Below are positions 1 through 11,900 of a DNA stretch of 30,452 nt, one piece after another. Source of the stretch: a virus; IMG/VR virus record IMGVR_UViG_3300027797_000092, positions 1 through 30,452 of that record. One strand, written 5' to 3'. The notes beneath the pieces are model-generated. The model did not search any database. It saw nothing but the letters and a program-made list of their open reading frames with translations, and was not told the origin of the DNA. Every line of letters begins with the position of its first letter. Position 1 is the stretch's first letter. A program made the translations under genes and the position numbers.

Positions 1-1
1 C

Positions 2-940
2 ATCTTCTACGTTTCTGTTGGTTCTGGCAGTTACGACACCGGAGACAACATCGCCGCCGACGCTTACGTTAAGTCTTTGGCTACCGATGTCGGCTGTGCG
101 GCCAAACGTAGCGTAGTTCAGGCTGGTGGTAGCATTCTGTTTCTATCAGACAACGGCGTCTATGCTCTTAGCCCTCAGGCAACCGGAGCCGGGAACACCA
201 ATACCCCAGAGGGCATGCGTCTTCTTACGTTAGCAGAACCATTTTCGGCTCCCATTGATGACGTTATCCAGCGAATCAATAGAACTTACGCTCACCGGGC
301 CTGTGGTATCTATTGGAACAATAGGTACTATCTAGCCGTCCCCCTAGACGCTAATACCAAAAACGGACACGTCATTGTATACAATTTCATCAACAAGTCT
401 TGGGAGTCCATAGACTCGTATCCGGCAGGGTTTGACGTTCAGAACTTTGTTGTGGCAAAGAAAGGCTCTCAACGAAGGCTTTTTGCCCTAGATGACACTA
501 ATGGTCTTTTCCTGATGGAAGAACTAGATGCCGATGAGTTTGGTGCGGCTACCGGAACGCCAATTCTTCCATTTTACCTTCCAGAAACACTTGGTGCGGC
601 TACTTTTGTTCAAAACCTAATCCCAAGCATTTGTGAAACAAGGACTTACATTTTTGACATTATGGAATCTAAACGCTACGCTAGTCTTGAGTACGACTTA
701 GGCATTCCTACCGGGTCGGCTATTCGTGCGTCTGCTGTAACTTTAAACCCAGACAAGGTTAGGGTTATAGATGAGTATGGAGCCGACGCTGACGGACAAG
801 ACGCTACTAGGCGTGTCCCTATCCGCATGACTGCATACGGTATCCGTATTCGGTTTGAGAATCTAAGCAAACGCCCAACTATTCGTGGAGTTCTAGTTGA
901 CGCTATCGTCCCGGGACGGAATACTCAAAGTTCAGACTAA
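2..940 (+). CDS. Tail tubular (nozzle-like) protein, C-terminal part
   Basis: The reading frame is open to the left edge of the window, so the 5' end of the gene is missing; the first in-frame TTG at 77 lies mid-protein and is not a start. The visible 312 residues have alternating beta-rich segments with repeated Trp/Tyr/Gly patterns (for example 'FLSDNGVYAL', 'IYWNNRYYLAVP', 'VYNFINKSWES'), as in propeller-like tail nozzle proteins such as T7 gp12 or P22 gp10. The gene is followed immediately by a tail-fibre gene and ejection proteins, which is the podovirus order of tail tube, fibre and internal virion proteins. The product would line the short tail through which DNA leaves. The assignment rests on pattern and position, not on an alignment; another tail or adaptor protein is possible. 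Confidence 0.6.
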   Translation: MFYVSVGSGSYDTGDNIAADAYVKSLATDVGCAAKRSVVQAGGSILFLSDNGVYALSPQATGAGNTNTPEGMRLLTLAEPFSAPIDDVIQRINRTYAHRACGIYWNNRYYLAVPLDANTKNGHVIVYNFINKSWESIDSYPAGFDVQNFVVAKKGSQRRLFALDDTNGLFLMEELDADEFGAATGTPILPFYLPETLGAATFVQNLIPSICETRTYIFDIMESKRYASLEYDLGIPTGSAIRASAVTLNPDKVRVIDEYGADADGQDATRRVPIRMTAYGIRIRFENLSKRPTIRGVLVDAIVPGRNTQSSD

Positions 941-941
941 C

Positions 942-2126
942 ATGCCTCAATTTAACAAAGGAGAAACTTTTGCGGACGGACAACAGGTTACTGGAGTCCG
1001 GCTTAATAACCTTATAGACGGTGCTACAATTCTTAGCGGAGCCATTACTGACCAGACCAACATTACGGCTAATACGGTTGCCTCTGGTGACTCTATTTTG
1101 CTGTACGACTTGTCTGCCACAGCCTTGCGTGAGGCTAATGTCTCTGATGTGCTTGGGTCTAATTTGCCTATTACAACCTCTGCCGTCACGGCTGGGGCAA
1201 ACAGCGACATACTTATAACGCCTAATGATGGAGTTATTGTCACCGGACAAGCGTACACTTCTGGGGACGGCTTAACTGTCACGGTCACTTCTACGGCTCA
1301 CATTCTAGCGGTAGGACAGGTCATCTTAGTTACAGCCGCTGGGACTGGTTACAATGGCACATTCCGGGTGGCTACTGTTTTGACAAACTCGTTCACTTAT
1401 GTAATGATTACAGCGGCAACCGCTGGCTCTGGCACCCTTAGTTACATTAAAAAAGGTCTAGTTAAAAACCCTGCAAACAATTCAATTACTGAAAACCTGT
1501 ATGTTGATGGCTCTACGGCATTAAATGGCAGTTTTACTGCTAATGGGGCTACTACACTTGCTGGTGCGACCACGCTTGCTGGTGCGACCACGGCTTCTGG
1601 TACTTTTACATCTAGCGGTACTGCTAATTTTACGGGTGCTTTACAAGTCAACGGAACTGTTGGCTATGTGTTGACTGAAGTTTCGGAAGAAACAATGACT
1701 CCGTGGACTGCTACTACTCCCGGAGTTTTTACTGCTGTCTGGACTTCAACCGCATTTGTTAAACCCTCTGAGGAAATCTGGGTGTTTGAAACTGTTTCTG
1801 CTCATTGTGGTGTTGCTGGATGGGGTTACGATTTTGCTTTTAGATATGGAAGTCAAACAGCCCTAAGTGGACAGTATCTTTCATATAATGCCCTATTTGA
1901 CTCAGGCAACTCGGCGTATAAATCCTTTAATGTAATTACGAATAGATGGGTTGTTCCTGCTGGAACTGCTATTGCGTCTGATACAGTTAAGGTAGATGTA
2001 TATGCTGGAAATGGCAGTCAGATGACATTGTTTCAAACTACAATGCCAATTCAAAACATTACTGGCACTTCTGGCGGAACGATTGCCCCTTCCAAGTTCC
2101 GCATCTACAAATACAAGACCGCTTAA
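942..2126 (+). CDS. Tail fibre / tail appendage protein
   Basis: A 394-residue Thr/Ser/Gly/Ala-rich protein starting at ATG 942, one base after the previous stop; an in-frame TTG at 897 lies inside the upstream gene and is less likely. Residues 1-45 ('MPQFNKGETFADGQQVTG') look like a conserved virion-attachment start. Around residues 190-245 there are short beta-helix-like repeats (LAGATT twice in tandem, then TASGTFTSSGTANFTG), typical of trimeric fibre shafts. The C-terminal part, about 250-394, is aromatic and beta-rich and would be the receptor-facing domain. No chaperone or peptidase domain is visible. The stop overlaps the next ATG (TAATG). Fibre is well supported by composition and neighbours; the host receptor cannot be read from the sequence. 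Confidence 0.65.
   Translation: MPQFNKGETFADGQQVTGVRLNNLIDGATILSGAITDQTNITANTVASGDSILLYDLSATALREANVSDVLGSNLPITTSAVTAGANSDILITPNDGVIVTGQAYTSGDGLTVTVTSTAHILAVGQVILVTAAGTGYNGTFRVATVLTNSFTYVMITAATAGSGTLSYIKKGLVKNPANNSITENLYVDGSTALNGSFTANGATTLAGATTLAGATTASGTFTSSGTANFTGALQVNGTVGYVLTEVSEETMTPWTATTPGVFTAVWTSTAFVKPSEEIWVFETVSAHCGVAGWGYDFAFRYGSQTALSGQYLSYNALFDSGNSAYKSFNVITNRWVVPAGTAIASDTVKVDVYAGNGSQMTLFQTTMPIQNITGTSGGTIAPSKFRIYKYKTA
1559..1594 (+). repeat. 18-bp tandem duplication in the fibre gene
   Basis: Two adjacent near-identical 18-bp units encode Leu-Ala-Gly-Ala-Thr-Thr twice in the fibre shaft region. It is an in-frame repeat of the kind that lengthens fibre shafts. Confidence 0.7.
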
Positions 2127-2560
2127 TGCTCCTAACTCAACTGGTGAAGTTCATCAGAGAGGCAGAGGAGCATAAGGACGGGTCTGCCTTTCCGTGGAAA
2201 GATGAAGCCCTGAATCAGTATTTGGCTTGGGCCTTCTCAAAAGATTACCTGTTTCTGTACCTTGACGGGACTGAGCCTAAGGGCATATCTATTGTCTACC
2301 CGGTTGTAAAACCCTACGAAAGTAATCTGGCTGAACTTCTTCCATCCGACGAGGAAGTTCCAAAGGCGGAAGAAGCATCCAAGGACTTGATAATCATGGA
2401 TACCATCTTCAAGGATGACAAGGCCCGGCAGACCCTTACTTCTCAGTTCATGGTCAGGTACCCCAACTGGAAGGAGCAACGTAAGTTTGCTGTAAGAAAA
2501 GGTGTTGTATCGCTATTGAACAATCGTTACTTTGAACTTACCAAAAGACTAAATACATGA
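2126..2560 (+). CDS. Small virion-associated protein, function unknown
   Basis: A 144-residue protein with no signal peptide or membrane segment, mixed alpha/beta, with Trp and charged residues ('FPWKDEALNQYLAWAFSKDYLFLYLD'; C-terminal 'YPNWKEQRKFAVRKGVVSLLNNRYF'). I do not recognise the family with certainty. By position, between the fibre and the ejection proteins, it matches the place of T7 gp13, a small GNAT-like protein needed during virion assembly; a loose GNAT or lysine-acyltransferase-like fold is possible, but I cannot see a diagnostic acetyl-CoA motif. It starts on the A of the preceding stop (TAATG) and its own stop overlaps the next ATG (ATGA), so it is translationally linked to both neighbours. 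Confidence 0.6.
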   Translation: MLLTQLVKFIREAEEHKDGSAFPWKDEALNQYLAWAFSKDYLFLYLDGTEPKGISIVYPVVKPYESNLAELLPSDEEVPKAEEASKDLIIMDTIFKDDKARQTLTSQFMVRYPNWKEQRKFAVRKGVVSLLNNRYFELTKRLNT

Positions 2561-3543
2561 GTTTCCCCGGCATTTTTAACGTTCCATCTCGTCTAGGTTG
2601 TTGCGGTCCACTTGCTCTTATTGGTGGAGCATTGGGCGGTGCTGGTGCCCTTGGGGGAAGTATTGGGTTACTTGGAGGTGCTGGCATTGGTATGGCAGTT
2701 GATTCATACGGCAAAGCCGGAAAAGCCGCTAAAGGGCTTCAGGCTCCTCCTGCCCGTTCCTACTACGGTGAAATGCAAGGAGCCCTTGATGCCCAGCGTC
2801 GCATCCTTCCCAGTATTGGTGAATCCGAGCGTGAGGCGATGCCGATGTATCGTCAGTTGCAGGAAGAATCTCTTATGGGTCAGTTGGGTACCATGGGCAA
2901 CCTTTACGAAAAGTACGCTCCTGCCGGGGCGGCTATCAGTCAGTATAACCTAAACAACATGGCTCCTGCCTATCAACAGGCGGCTGGCATGGCCCGGGAT
3001 ACCTACATGGCTGGCATGGCTCCCGGTTCTGCCGGGCTTCTTTCTACTGGTATGGCTCAAGCACAGCGTGACCTTGATGCTGGCGTTGAACTTACTCCTC
3101 AGATGCAAACGCTTGCTCAGCAGTCTGCCCGGGCCGCTATGGCCGCCCGTGGCCTTACTGGCGGTCAAGCAGTTGGTCAGGAAGTCCTTAACTCCTATCG
3201 CATGGGCCTTGCCCGTGAAGACCGTTCTCGTCAGTACGCTGGTGCCGTGTATGGCCTTGGTGCTGGCGTGGCTGACCGTTCTGCCGCTACCTATGGTGCC
3301 CCTATCCTTTCTAACGTGATGAGCCCGGGTAGCCTTCTTGGTGCCGCTTCTGGCATGACTGGGGCTCAGGGTCCGCAGTTTGTTAACCCCGAGTCTCAGT
3401 ACATGGCTGGCGTTATGGGTCAGCAGTACAGCACTCAGGCTCAGGTCAACATCGCTCGGGCACAGGCTCAGGCTGGCCTTCAAAGCGGCGTCCTTTCTGG
3501 CCTCGGTTCAGTTGCTGGAGCATACCTTGGCCGAGACACCTAA
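2557..3543 (+). CDS. DNA-ejection protein, gp14-like (Gly/Ala-rich)
   Basis: A 328-residue protein with a glycine-rich hydrophobic segment at residues 19-50 (alternating GG, GA and LG, a glycine-zipper type membrane segment), then long Ala/Gln/Met-rich helical stretches (about residues 70-230) and a Gln/Ala-rich C-terminus. Such composition, placed directly before two large internal virion proteins, matches podoviral ejection proteins (T7 gp14, P22 gp16-type) that leave the capsid and form a channel through the host envelope. It overlaps the preceding gene by ATGA. No enzymatic motif is visible. The functional class is likely; exact orthology is not claimed. Confidence 0.6.
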   Translation: MSFPGIFNVPSRLGCCGPLALIGGALGGAGALGGSIGLLGGAGIGMAVDSYGKAGKAAKGLQAPPARSYYGEMQGALDAQRRILPSIGESEREAMPMYRQLQEESLMGQLGTMGNLYEKYAPAGAAISQYNLNNMAPAYQQAAGMARDTYMAGMAPGSAGLLSTGMAQAQRDLDAGVELTPQMQTLAQQSARAAMAARGLTGGQAVGQEVLNSYRMGLAREDRSRQYAGAVYGLGAGVADRSAATYGAPILSNVMSPGSLLGAASGMTGAQGPQFVNPESQYMAGVMGQQYSTQAQVNIARAQAQAGLQSGVLSGLGSVAGAYLGRDT

Positions 3544-3549
3544 TTTACA

Positions 3550-5949
3550 ATGGCAAATCCATTTCAAAGGTATCAATCCGGAAGTTTTGAGGCTGTCCCC
3601 GGAATAACACAAGCCGGAGCAAACATCGGCCAGATGCTTGGTTCTGGGTTTGGCAACCTTGGTGCCAATCTAGCCAGCGGCATTAAGCAGTACTATGAAA
3701 ACACCGCCAAGTCCAAGGCGGCTGATGACGAAATCGGTGTAGTGGGTCAGCAGTTAATGTCTCGCCAACAGGCTTACATGGAAGCCTCCGGCGTAGACCC
3801 TACACTTCTTCAGCGATACCTTAATGATGACCTTGTAGAAGAAAACGGCGACGTTGAGGCATTTGCTAGTCTTGGACAAAACCCAATGGCCCGCTACGCC
3901 AAGCAACTTCAACCTGTTTTAGACTCGTTGAAATCTTCCCCAAACAAGGGCCTTTCTTCTAAGTTGTCTGCCCTTAACTCTGCCAAGGCTTCCTTTGGTA
4001 TGATTGACGAGCAAATGAAGTTGGACGACTTTGTTGCCAAGCACCGTCTTGAACAGAGTGCTAAAGACATTCCGGACACCGTTCAGGTTACGGAAGATTT
4101 AGTTACCCCTAACGCTATTGTTGACCCGAACAATCCGTTCTTTGCCAACGTTCGCACCCTCAAGAAGCAATTGGAGGAGAACTATCCGAACGAACCTGAA
4201 AAGGTTAAAAATGGAATCCGGGAGTACATCGGACGGGTTAAGAACAAGTATAGCGACCAAGAGATGACTCCGGAGCAAAAGGAGGAGTTTGGAACTGCTC
4301 TTAATGCATACGCCGAAGGTCTGCGAACTGACGTTGGCGACCTTACCGACTACGGCGAAGAAGACGCCTTCGTACAGGATTCCGTTGCCAAAGCCTATGC
4401 CGAAAGTCAAAAGGGCCTTAAAGAGTCCGAAGGCAAGGCTGGTGCCAAGAAACAGGGTTCTGAAATTAATGCGGCGTTGGCGGCAAATCGTGCCAAGGCT
4501 GATGAAAACTCTGCGGCACTTACTAAGGCATATAACGCTGGTTTAAAGAATACGCCACAGACTAAGGCCCTTGAAGCCGAGGGACGGGCCTTGTATGAAG
4601 AAAGACAGGCTCTTAATGCTAAGTTAAATGGCTCGGAAACTAAAGGTTCTGATATGGCCGAAGGATTAAAGAAACTTGCAGGAAAAGCCGCAGAAGAACG
4701 CAAGGGACCACTTCAACTTAAGGAACGACTTAACGTCCTTGGTTCGGAAATCCTAAAGGAAGTCACCGACGGATACATTAACCGGATTGCCGATGGAGAA
4801 AAGGTGACGTTAATGGACATTGGAAAGACCATTACAAACCTAGACTCTGAACGCAATCCAACCACTCGGGAGGTAGTAACGCCCGCTGGCGGGATGGGGC
4901 CTTCAAGTCCCGTGCGGGCACCTTCTACCTATACGCCAGCCCGTAGCATTCTTGATGCCGCCGCCAAGAAACTTGGCATTAAGAGTGACACACCGCTTAC
5001 CGCCGACCAGTTCCTTCGTCTTAAGGAAGCCGCTACCGCTGGTGTTCAAACTCAACAACAAACAGCCGCAAAAACTGCTGAAGAAGTTGCTAAAATTACT
5101 CCAGAGTCTGTTGCAAAGGACGCAACAGAAGCCGTTAAGAAAGCCACAACCCCTCAGACTCCTGCCGTTAAGTCCAAGGTATTTAGCGTTGGGGAACTTG
5201 AACTTGGAAGCCGCCTTGTTGACGTCCAACTTAATGCCGCAGAAAGGGAAGCCGCCGCCCGAGACTTTTACTCCAAGCGATTTGGTTCCGTGCCTACTGG
5301 ATTTACTCAGATGTACCGTCAGATGTACCCGGAGGCTAGTGTTCGCATGACTGAAGTAAATGGCGTCCCGGTTATGGTAGACGGCAAAGGCAACGTTACC
5401 GTGCTTAAAACAGGCAACGACCAAAGCAACAAGGAGATTGCCGAGAGCAAAGCAGTTACCTTCAACAATACCGAGATTGCTTCCGGAGTTGTCCTTGACG
5501 GCATCTTTGCTGGTACTGTTGCAGGAGCCCAGTCTTTCCGTAAGGACTATGCCCACATGGCTAACGTCCGTTATGCGGTAGATGAACTTATTAAGATTAA
5601 CGACATGGGATATGAATCCATGTCGCCTACGGCCCGTGCCCGTGCTGACCAGTTGCAATCGGTAATTATTGCCGCCCTCCGCATTCCGATTGTTGGTCCG
5701 GGTGCCATCAGCGAGGCCGAGCAGTTAATCCTTCAAAGAATTGTCGAAAAGGGTACTGGTATCTTTACCCTTGAAGCGTCTGAACGAGCCTCCCTTAAAG
5801 GGCTTAAAGACCGTGTTGATAGTGAAATTGTGAACTGGCCGAAGTCGATGGGCTTGACCGTAAGAGTTGGAGGCCAGCAATCCGATGTTATCAAGCAAGT
5901 TCGCATGCGTCGCCTCCGTTCTCAACGCAACCTTCCTGAATCAAATTAA
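3550..5949 (+). CDS. Large internal virion / ejection protein, gp15-like by position
   Basis: A 799-residue, mostly helical, charged protein. It begins with a Gly/Ala-rich amphipathic part (residues 10-50), followed by long Lys/Glu/Ala helices, with a Thr/Ala/Lys-rich stretch around 505-545 that resembles a flexible linker and a folded C-terminal half with 'DFYSKRFGSVPTGFTQMYRQMYPEAS'. There is no Walker motif, signal peptide or obvious enzyme signature. Size, helical character and position between the gp14-like and the giant protein fit the second ejection protein of podoviruses (T7 gp15 class). Its stop shares an A with the next start (TAATG). Confidence 0.55.
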   Translation: MANPFQRYQSGSFEAVPGITQAGANIGQMLGSGFGNLGANLASGIKQYYENTAKSKAADDEIGVVGQQLMSRQQAYMEASGVDPTLLQRYLNDDLVEENGDVEAFASLGQNPMARYAKQLQPVLDSLKSSPNKGLSSKLSALNSAKASFGMIDEQMKLDDFVAKHRLEQSAKDIPDTVQVTEDLVTPNAIVDPNNPFFANVRTLKKQLEENYPNEPEKVKNGIREYIGRVKNKYSDQEMTPEQKEEFGTALNAYAEGLRTDVGDLTDYGEEDAFVQDSVAKAYAESQKGLKESEGKAGAKKQGSEINAALAANRAKADENSAALTKAYNAGLKNTPQTKALEAEGRALYEERQALNAKLNGSETKGSDMAEGLKKLAGKAAEERKGPLQLKERLNVLGSEILKEVTDGYINRIADGEKVTLMDIGKTITNLDSERNPTTREVVTPAGGMGPSSPVRAPSTYTPARSILDAAAKKLGIKSDTPLTADQFLRLKEAATAGVQTQQQTAAKTAEEVAKITPESVAKDATEAVKKATTPQTPAVKSKVFSVGELELGSRLVDVQLNAAEREAAARDFYSKRFGSVPTGFTQMYRQMYPEASVRMTEVNGVPVMVDGKGNVTVLKTGNDQSNKEIAESKAVTFNNTEIASGVVLDGIFAGTVAGAQSFRKDYAHMANVRYAVDELIKINDMGYESMSPTARARADQLQSVIIAALRIPIVGPGAISEAEQLILQRIVEKGTGIFTLEASERASLKGLKDRVDSEIVNWPKSMGLTVRVGGQQSDVIKQVRMRRLRSQRNLPESN

Positions 5950-8900
5950 TGGCAGACCTACTCCGCAAGAAAGTCGTCGAACCAGTTCAGGGGAGCATGT
6001 TTGCCTCCCCCCAGCAACTCGACGAAGAACAGCAGTTATTGTCTCAGTTAACGCCCGATGAACTTAAAGATGCTCAGGATGAACTTGATAGCCCTATTAC
6101 GGGCGAGGAGTTGGCTCAAATCATGTCCGAGGATACTCGGTACAAGCCAACGGCAGATGAGTATACCGTTTACAAACAATGGATGAAAACCCGTGAGGTT
6201 GACGTCATTGACGCATTTACCTCCGGATTCGGTCAGGTCTTAAGTGACCTTGGTACGGCCGTTGAGGCCGGATGGGAAGCCGACGATAAGGTGGCTAAAG
6301 CCCTGCCCACTATCTTTGAAGGCTTTGCCCGTGGCACCCGTGACTTTTACGGCATGCTTGCCCAGTCTCAGGACCCCAATAGCGTCCTATTTAAGTTTAA
6401 GAACGTACTGGCTGGAGATGGGTCCGACCCGGTAGCCGAGTACGAGCAGTTCCTACAAGCCCGGGAGTTCAATGCTATTAGTATGGACATCTTGGGTGGC
6501 AAAACTTCTGGCTCAAAGGAGTTGTTTGGTGTCGAAATTGACAAGGACATGATGATTCCAGAAATGGCTCAGGCCATCTCCTACATCGCTGACCCTTCCC
6601 TTTTTATTCCCGGTGGAGCAGTAGGTGCTGTTGCCAAGGCTGGAGCAAGGGCTATTGGTGCTGGTCACTTTGCCGCTTCAATCATTCGGGCCGCAGGTCG
6701 TGTTCAGGGCATAAAAGACCTAGTCATGTCTGGTGCCCTCCGGGTTGCTGGAGCCCCCCTTGAACTTATTGGTCGTGCCACTAGCGGTACCATTGACGGA
6801 GCCGTTGCCCGTGGTTCTGCCTTATTTGGTGACATCATTGGGATGTCCCCTCAGGCTTTTCATCAGACCCTTCAGGGTGCTGGTCTAGCCACTTCAGCCC
6901 TCCGGGTTCCCGGATGGTCTACCGTATCTGACGCTTACTATGCCGCCAACGTCATTGGTGGCTTTGGCGAAACCATTGGTGCTATTGGTCGTCAGGTCGG
7001 TCGTGAACAACGTGGTATTCTTTCCTATGCCGCCCGGGCTCTTAAAGCCGAGGCTGGCTCGCTTACGCCTCAAGCCAAGCGGATGCTTCAAATTGTAGAC
7101 GCCGTTGACCCACTTTTTGGCTATGCCTATGCCGCCGGAGATGCCGCCCTTGAAGGTGCAACTATTGGTGGCGTCCTTGGTGGACTTGCCGGAGGTCTTG
7201 AAGGTGCGGCCGCTGGTGCGGGCTCTGGTAGTGCCCTTGGTGCTATTGGTGGAGTAGTTGGCCGAGGAGTTACTGACATTCACAGAGAACGCACCCGTGT
7301 TCAGGCGGACATGGTTATCGAAGGTCTTAAGGATACAGACAAGAATCAGTTTGATTCCATGATGCTTCTTCGAGCCTTAGGTCAGGTTCACGACAAGTCC
7401 TACGACCATATCATTGTTGGCCTTGATACCGTTGCTCCCGGTGCCCGCTTGCACATGCATGACGGAGCAACCTTTGAGGCTTACCTCCAAAAGAACAAAT
7501 TAGTCGACAGGTTTGACCCGGACCGTCCGGGTCGTGTGCTTCGTGGAGAAGACCCGGCTAACCCAACGCAGTACCATCGCTGGGAAGGTCTTGTCGTTCA
7601 GAAGGACAAGTCTGGCAACACGGACATCTTTATCAACACGGAGTGGGCTAGGAAGAACGCCATTGGACATGAACTGTTCCATGGCATTATGCGTTCCTCG
7701 GTCTACGCCAAAAACTTTACCGACGCTGTTACCCAGTCTATCCTTGGTGTGCGTGGAACAAAGGGTGAACTTATCCGTGCTGGCGAAGTCCCGACTGCTG
7801 AAGCCTATGAGATGTTCAAACGGTACATTGACATTGAGTACAAGGACCCGGCCATCAAGAAAGCCAAGATTGACCAGTTAGATGCGGCCATGAAGGAGTT
7901 TGAGACTACCGGGGGCCTCATCTCGGAGTCTGGTCTGGAGGGTCGTTCTGTCCTTGAGAATCTTTCCGAGGAGTTTGGTGCCTATTACTTTAACCATTGG
8001 CTCGACGACAAGTCTCCCGACTACCTGTTCTTTGGTGGGAAACTCCCCGGCGTCCGTGGCGTCGTAGATAACCTTAAGATGGGTTGGCTTTCCTTTACGG
8101 AAGCCCGCCTCAAGAAGTCGATGCCTGACTTTGACTTTTCAAGGAAGGTCATTGACGAACGAACCGGAAAGCCACGTCAGGAGTTCATTGACGAAGTGTT
8201 CCGCCGTGACGGCCGCCGTACCCGCCTGTCATCCCTAGACTTCTTAATGCGTGACTTGGTCCGTGCGGCCGCTGGCATCAACACCGCCGACAACCTTATC
8301 CTCCGGAACATGACCCCGGAGCAACGTGCCAAGTTTACCGAAACCCATGGCCTTGACGGCCTGTTCCGTCGTGACCGCAAGGGCGGTGCCCGGGAGACTT
8401 CCGAGGCCCAGATGCGTCGTGAGAACCAGACTCGGGTTCAGGGCATTATTGATACGGTTAACACTATTCCGGCCGCCGAGCGTGGCACTCAGACTATCGT
8501 CGATGTCAACGGAGACACCGCTGTTATCGGCACCTTTACGGACCGTGAACTAGAGGTCATCGTCAAGAACGGCCACATGTCTCAGGCTCTTGCCGACAAG
8601 TACAAAACCATCCGGGAAGTTGCCGCTAAGGGCGGCAAGGGCGAGAATGTTCTTCAGGCTAACTATTGGGCTGAATCCATGGAGCAGGGCTCTGGAACTA
8701 GTCCGGGCCGTGTGGTCAATGTAGCCGGGGAGGCCCGGGTTGTCCCAATGACCCGTCGTGTGTTTGTCCCTCACTCCCTAGAAACCGTCATTACAATGAC
8801 CAGCAAGGGCGAAGCCAACTTTGGCGTCCTTGCCCACTCCCTAGATTTTGACAACCTTGGCCGACGCAGTCAGGCCGTCTACTCACAGCCAGACGCCCGG

Positions 8901-11900
8901 ACCCTGTACGGCAACGACTACGACTCTTTCCAAGCGGATTTCTATCGCTACCTTCAGAACCTTAGCGACCCCAACGCTATCCCGTCTGCTGACCTCTTTG
9001 GTGGAGGCATTGACGGAGCCAAGAAGCGTAACTTCTTCCATGAGGTCCTAGGTTCTGCCATCAAGCAGGGCGAGTCCTACATCAACCCTCCTCGTCCGGG
9101 TTACGCCGGACCCGCTGGTCGTGGTGAGTTCTTTGCCTATCAGACCCTGCGTATTGACCGGATGAGCCATGTGGCCGTCCGTCCGGACATTGTGCCCTAC
9201 GACCATAAGCAGGTCTATGACCGCACCCGTCGCAACTACAAGCCAAGCGAACTTGAAGCAGAGCAGACTCCTAACGGTACGCTTTATAAGCACCCCCTTG
9301 GCTACAACATCATTAGCAAGGGCTCTATGGCCCGGGCTTATGACTCTCAGGGTAATGCTCTAGGTTCGTTCTCTAGCACGGACCAAGCGTCCCGGGCTAT
9401 TACCCGTGAGGTTAAGCGTCGTGACAAGGAAGTCTATGGTTCCGTTGTTCGTCAGTCTGCTTCTGAGCAGAAGATGTTTAAGCCCGTCGATGGCGACGAG
9501 GCCGCTGAAGCCGTTCGTATTGGCGACCTCTATGAGACTGAGGCCATGAAGAAGTTTACCGATGGCATTCAAAACATCGTAAGGCAAACGGCCGATGAGT
9601 CTTTTGAAGACTACTCAAGGGGTATCCGTAATGGCGTTGTTACTAAACGACAGGCTGAACAGTTGGTTATGCTTGCAGAAAATGCCTACAAGGGCGACAT
9701 GCGGATTGAACAACTTGAACAGAAACTAGACTTACTTGAAAAAGAAGGTGCAAACGGTTTTAGAATGGCCCGGTACAGCCAGCCTATTGAGGACATCATC
9801 AATAAGCACTTTAATCCGCAAAATGACTCTTTTGTTGCCCGGCATCCAATGGCAAACCTTGGTGGTACCGACGCACTTCTAAGGGCCGCAAAATCGGCAG
9901 AAAGTCCTGACGAAGTGCTAATCAACCTAGCCTTTGAGTTGAAAGGGACAAACCGAGGAATGACCATGCCAAGGGCCCGGGCGATTGCCAATGAACTGGC
10001 TCCTCATGCCAATGAACTGTTCAATCAGGTTAAGATGTTCTCAGAAGCAGACAACATTAGGAAAGAACTCAAAAGACCTGCGGCTGGCGAGCGTAACTAT
10101 TACAAAAATAGAACAAACTTAGCCGAACAAGCCAAGAAGGTTAAGGCAGTCCGTGAATACATTGATACCCTAGACCCAGAAAAAGTTTATGACGGCCTTG
10201 GTCGGCATCTTGTAGATAGCCTTCCGCTTCGCCGTATCTACCAGAGTGACGTCTATACCAGCCAGTTTGACACCGGAGTCCCGTTTGTGGCTACCGTGGT
10301 TCATGGCACTCCAAACGTAGACTTACTAAAAGCCAGAGAGATGGACCCGGCCCGTGGCGGACAAACTACCGGAGCCCGTTCTGCTCATAAAGCCGTATTC
10401 TTTGCCGCCTCAGACGAGACGGTTTTGTCTCCTATTTACCAAAGTTCGCCTACCAACCCTGACACCATTAATCCTGATGGTAGCCTAAAGTCCTATCGGA
10501 TGCTTAAGGCTTCTATCAAAGCCAACAACCCTTTTGTGGCGGACATGTCTATGATTCCCCGAGACGACAAAGCCGGGTATCTTGGAATCCGTGGCGTTGT
10601 AGATGAAGCCTTTGGCAAGGGTCACGACGTTGTTGTTATTCACAATGTAATGGATGGTGGGGACTTCGACACCGTGTTTGCCATCCGGAACGACGTCGCC
10701 AAGGACCAGCACCGTGTCATTGAAACAACCTTAGATAAGGAAGCAGGGGCGTCCCCCCTTCCCCGTGGCGAGGGTCCTGACGGCCAGCCTATGACCGTAG
10801 GCACCAAGTACCTTAAGCCCGCCGAAGGCGATATGGCCCCTGATTGGCAGTCTGACCGTGCTAATGCGGCACGAAAAGACCAGCCCCGGAAACTTTGGGC
10901 ATACCCTGACACTCCGCAGTTCAGAAAGTGGGCTGGCGGGCTTCCTTTTATCAAGGGTGTAGCACAGCAATTGCGTCCGGCTGACATGGAGAAAGGATTC
11001 GTAACAACCGTGTTTAAGGGTGTTAGCCAGAAGCGTAACTTTGACGAGTTCGGGGAACGTCAGGTCAAAAAGTACTGGGACCCTAAGACTGGAGAGACTG
11101 TAACAAGGAGAACTGACCAGTATGGAATGAACCTTGCTGGACGCATGGACCCAAACTACTTCATCTCCGAACAGAACACGGCTGAAGGATTTGCAGACAC
11201 CGGAGACATGGCTGACATGTACTATCTCCGTAGCGAAAAACCTGCGGTGCTTACCAAACTGAAAGATGTTTCAAAAAGGAATCCTGAACTAGACAAGGTT
11301 CTCCGCAGTTTCTGGGAAAGCACCGTCAAGGATGAGTTTGCCGATGAACCTGAGTTTGGCAAGGGTACTATGTACGAAGGTCTTGTCGAGTTTGATTACA
11401 ACGCATTTTTAAAGATGGTTGAGGAAGGTCGTTTCCTTATGGATGGGCCTGAAGGTTACGACAAGAAGGACGTTCATTTTAAGGGAGACGAAGAAACCAT
11501 AATGGAAACATGGGGTGAGCGTTGGAACAAGATGAACCGTTTTCTCCTTGAGAACGGCTTTGATGCCGTCGTTGTTCCAGACCGGACCATGAATGATGAC
11601 GCTCCAACTATTATTGCCGACCAGTCCAGCCCGAACGTCAAGGCTTCCAGCAACTACGGCGAGTTTTCCCGGGATGACGCCCGGTACAACTTCAAGCCAG
11701 CCGAAGGTGACATGCCCTCCGGTCCGCTTCGTGACTTCGAGAGCGTCAAGGAAGACAAGAAGTTCAAGGCTTTCGCCAAGGGTACTGAGATTGTAGACCC
11801 AATCGACGACTTCAGCGGTCCGGCAAACTACATCGAGAAACACGGCGAGGACATTGGTTCCTTCGTCAATTTCTGGGACGAGATGGCTAAGGTGTGGTTA

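Noticed and set aside
77-79. TTG at 77 as the start of the first gene
   Set aside because: The frame is open to the window edge and the sequence before it continues the same protein pattern, so the gene is truncated.
4903-5658. A 251-codon minus-strand frame inside the 799-aa virion gene
   Set aside because: It lies antisense to a well-supported late gene, has no sensible domain pattern, and follows from codon bias of the plus strand.
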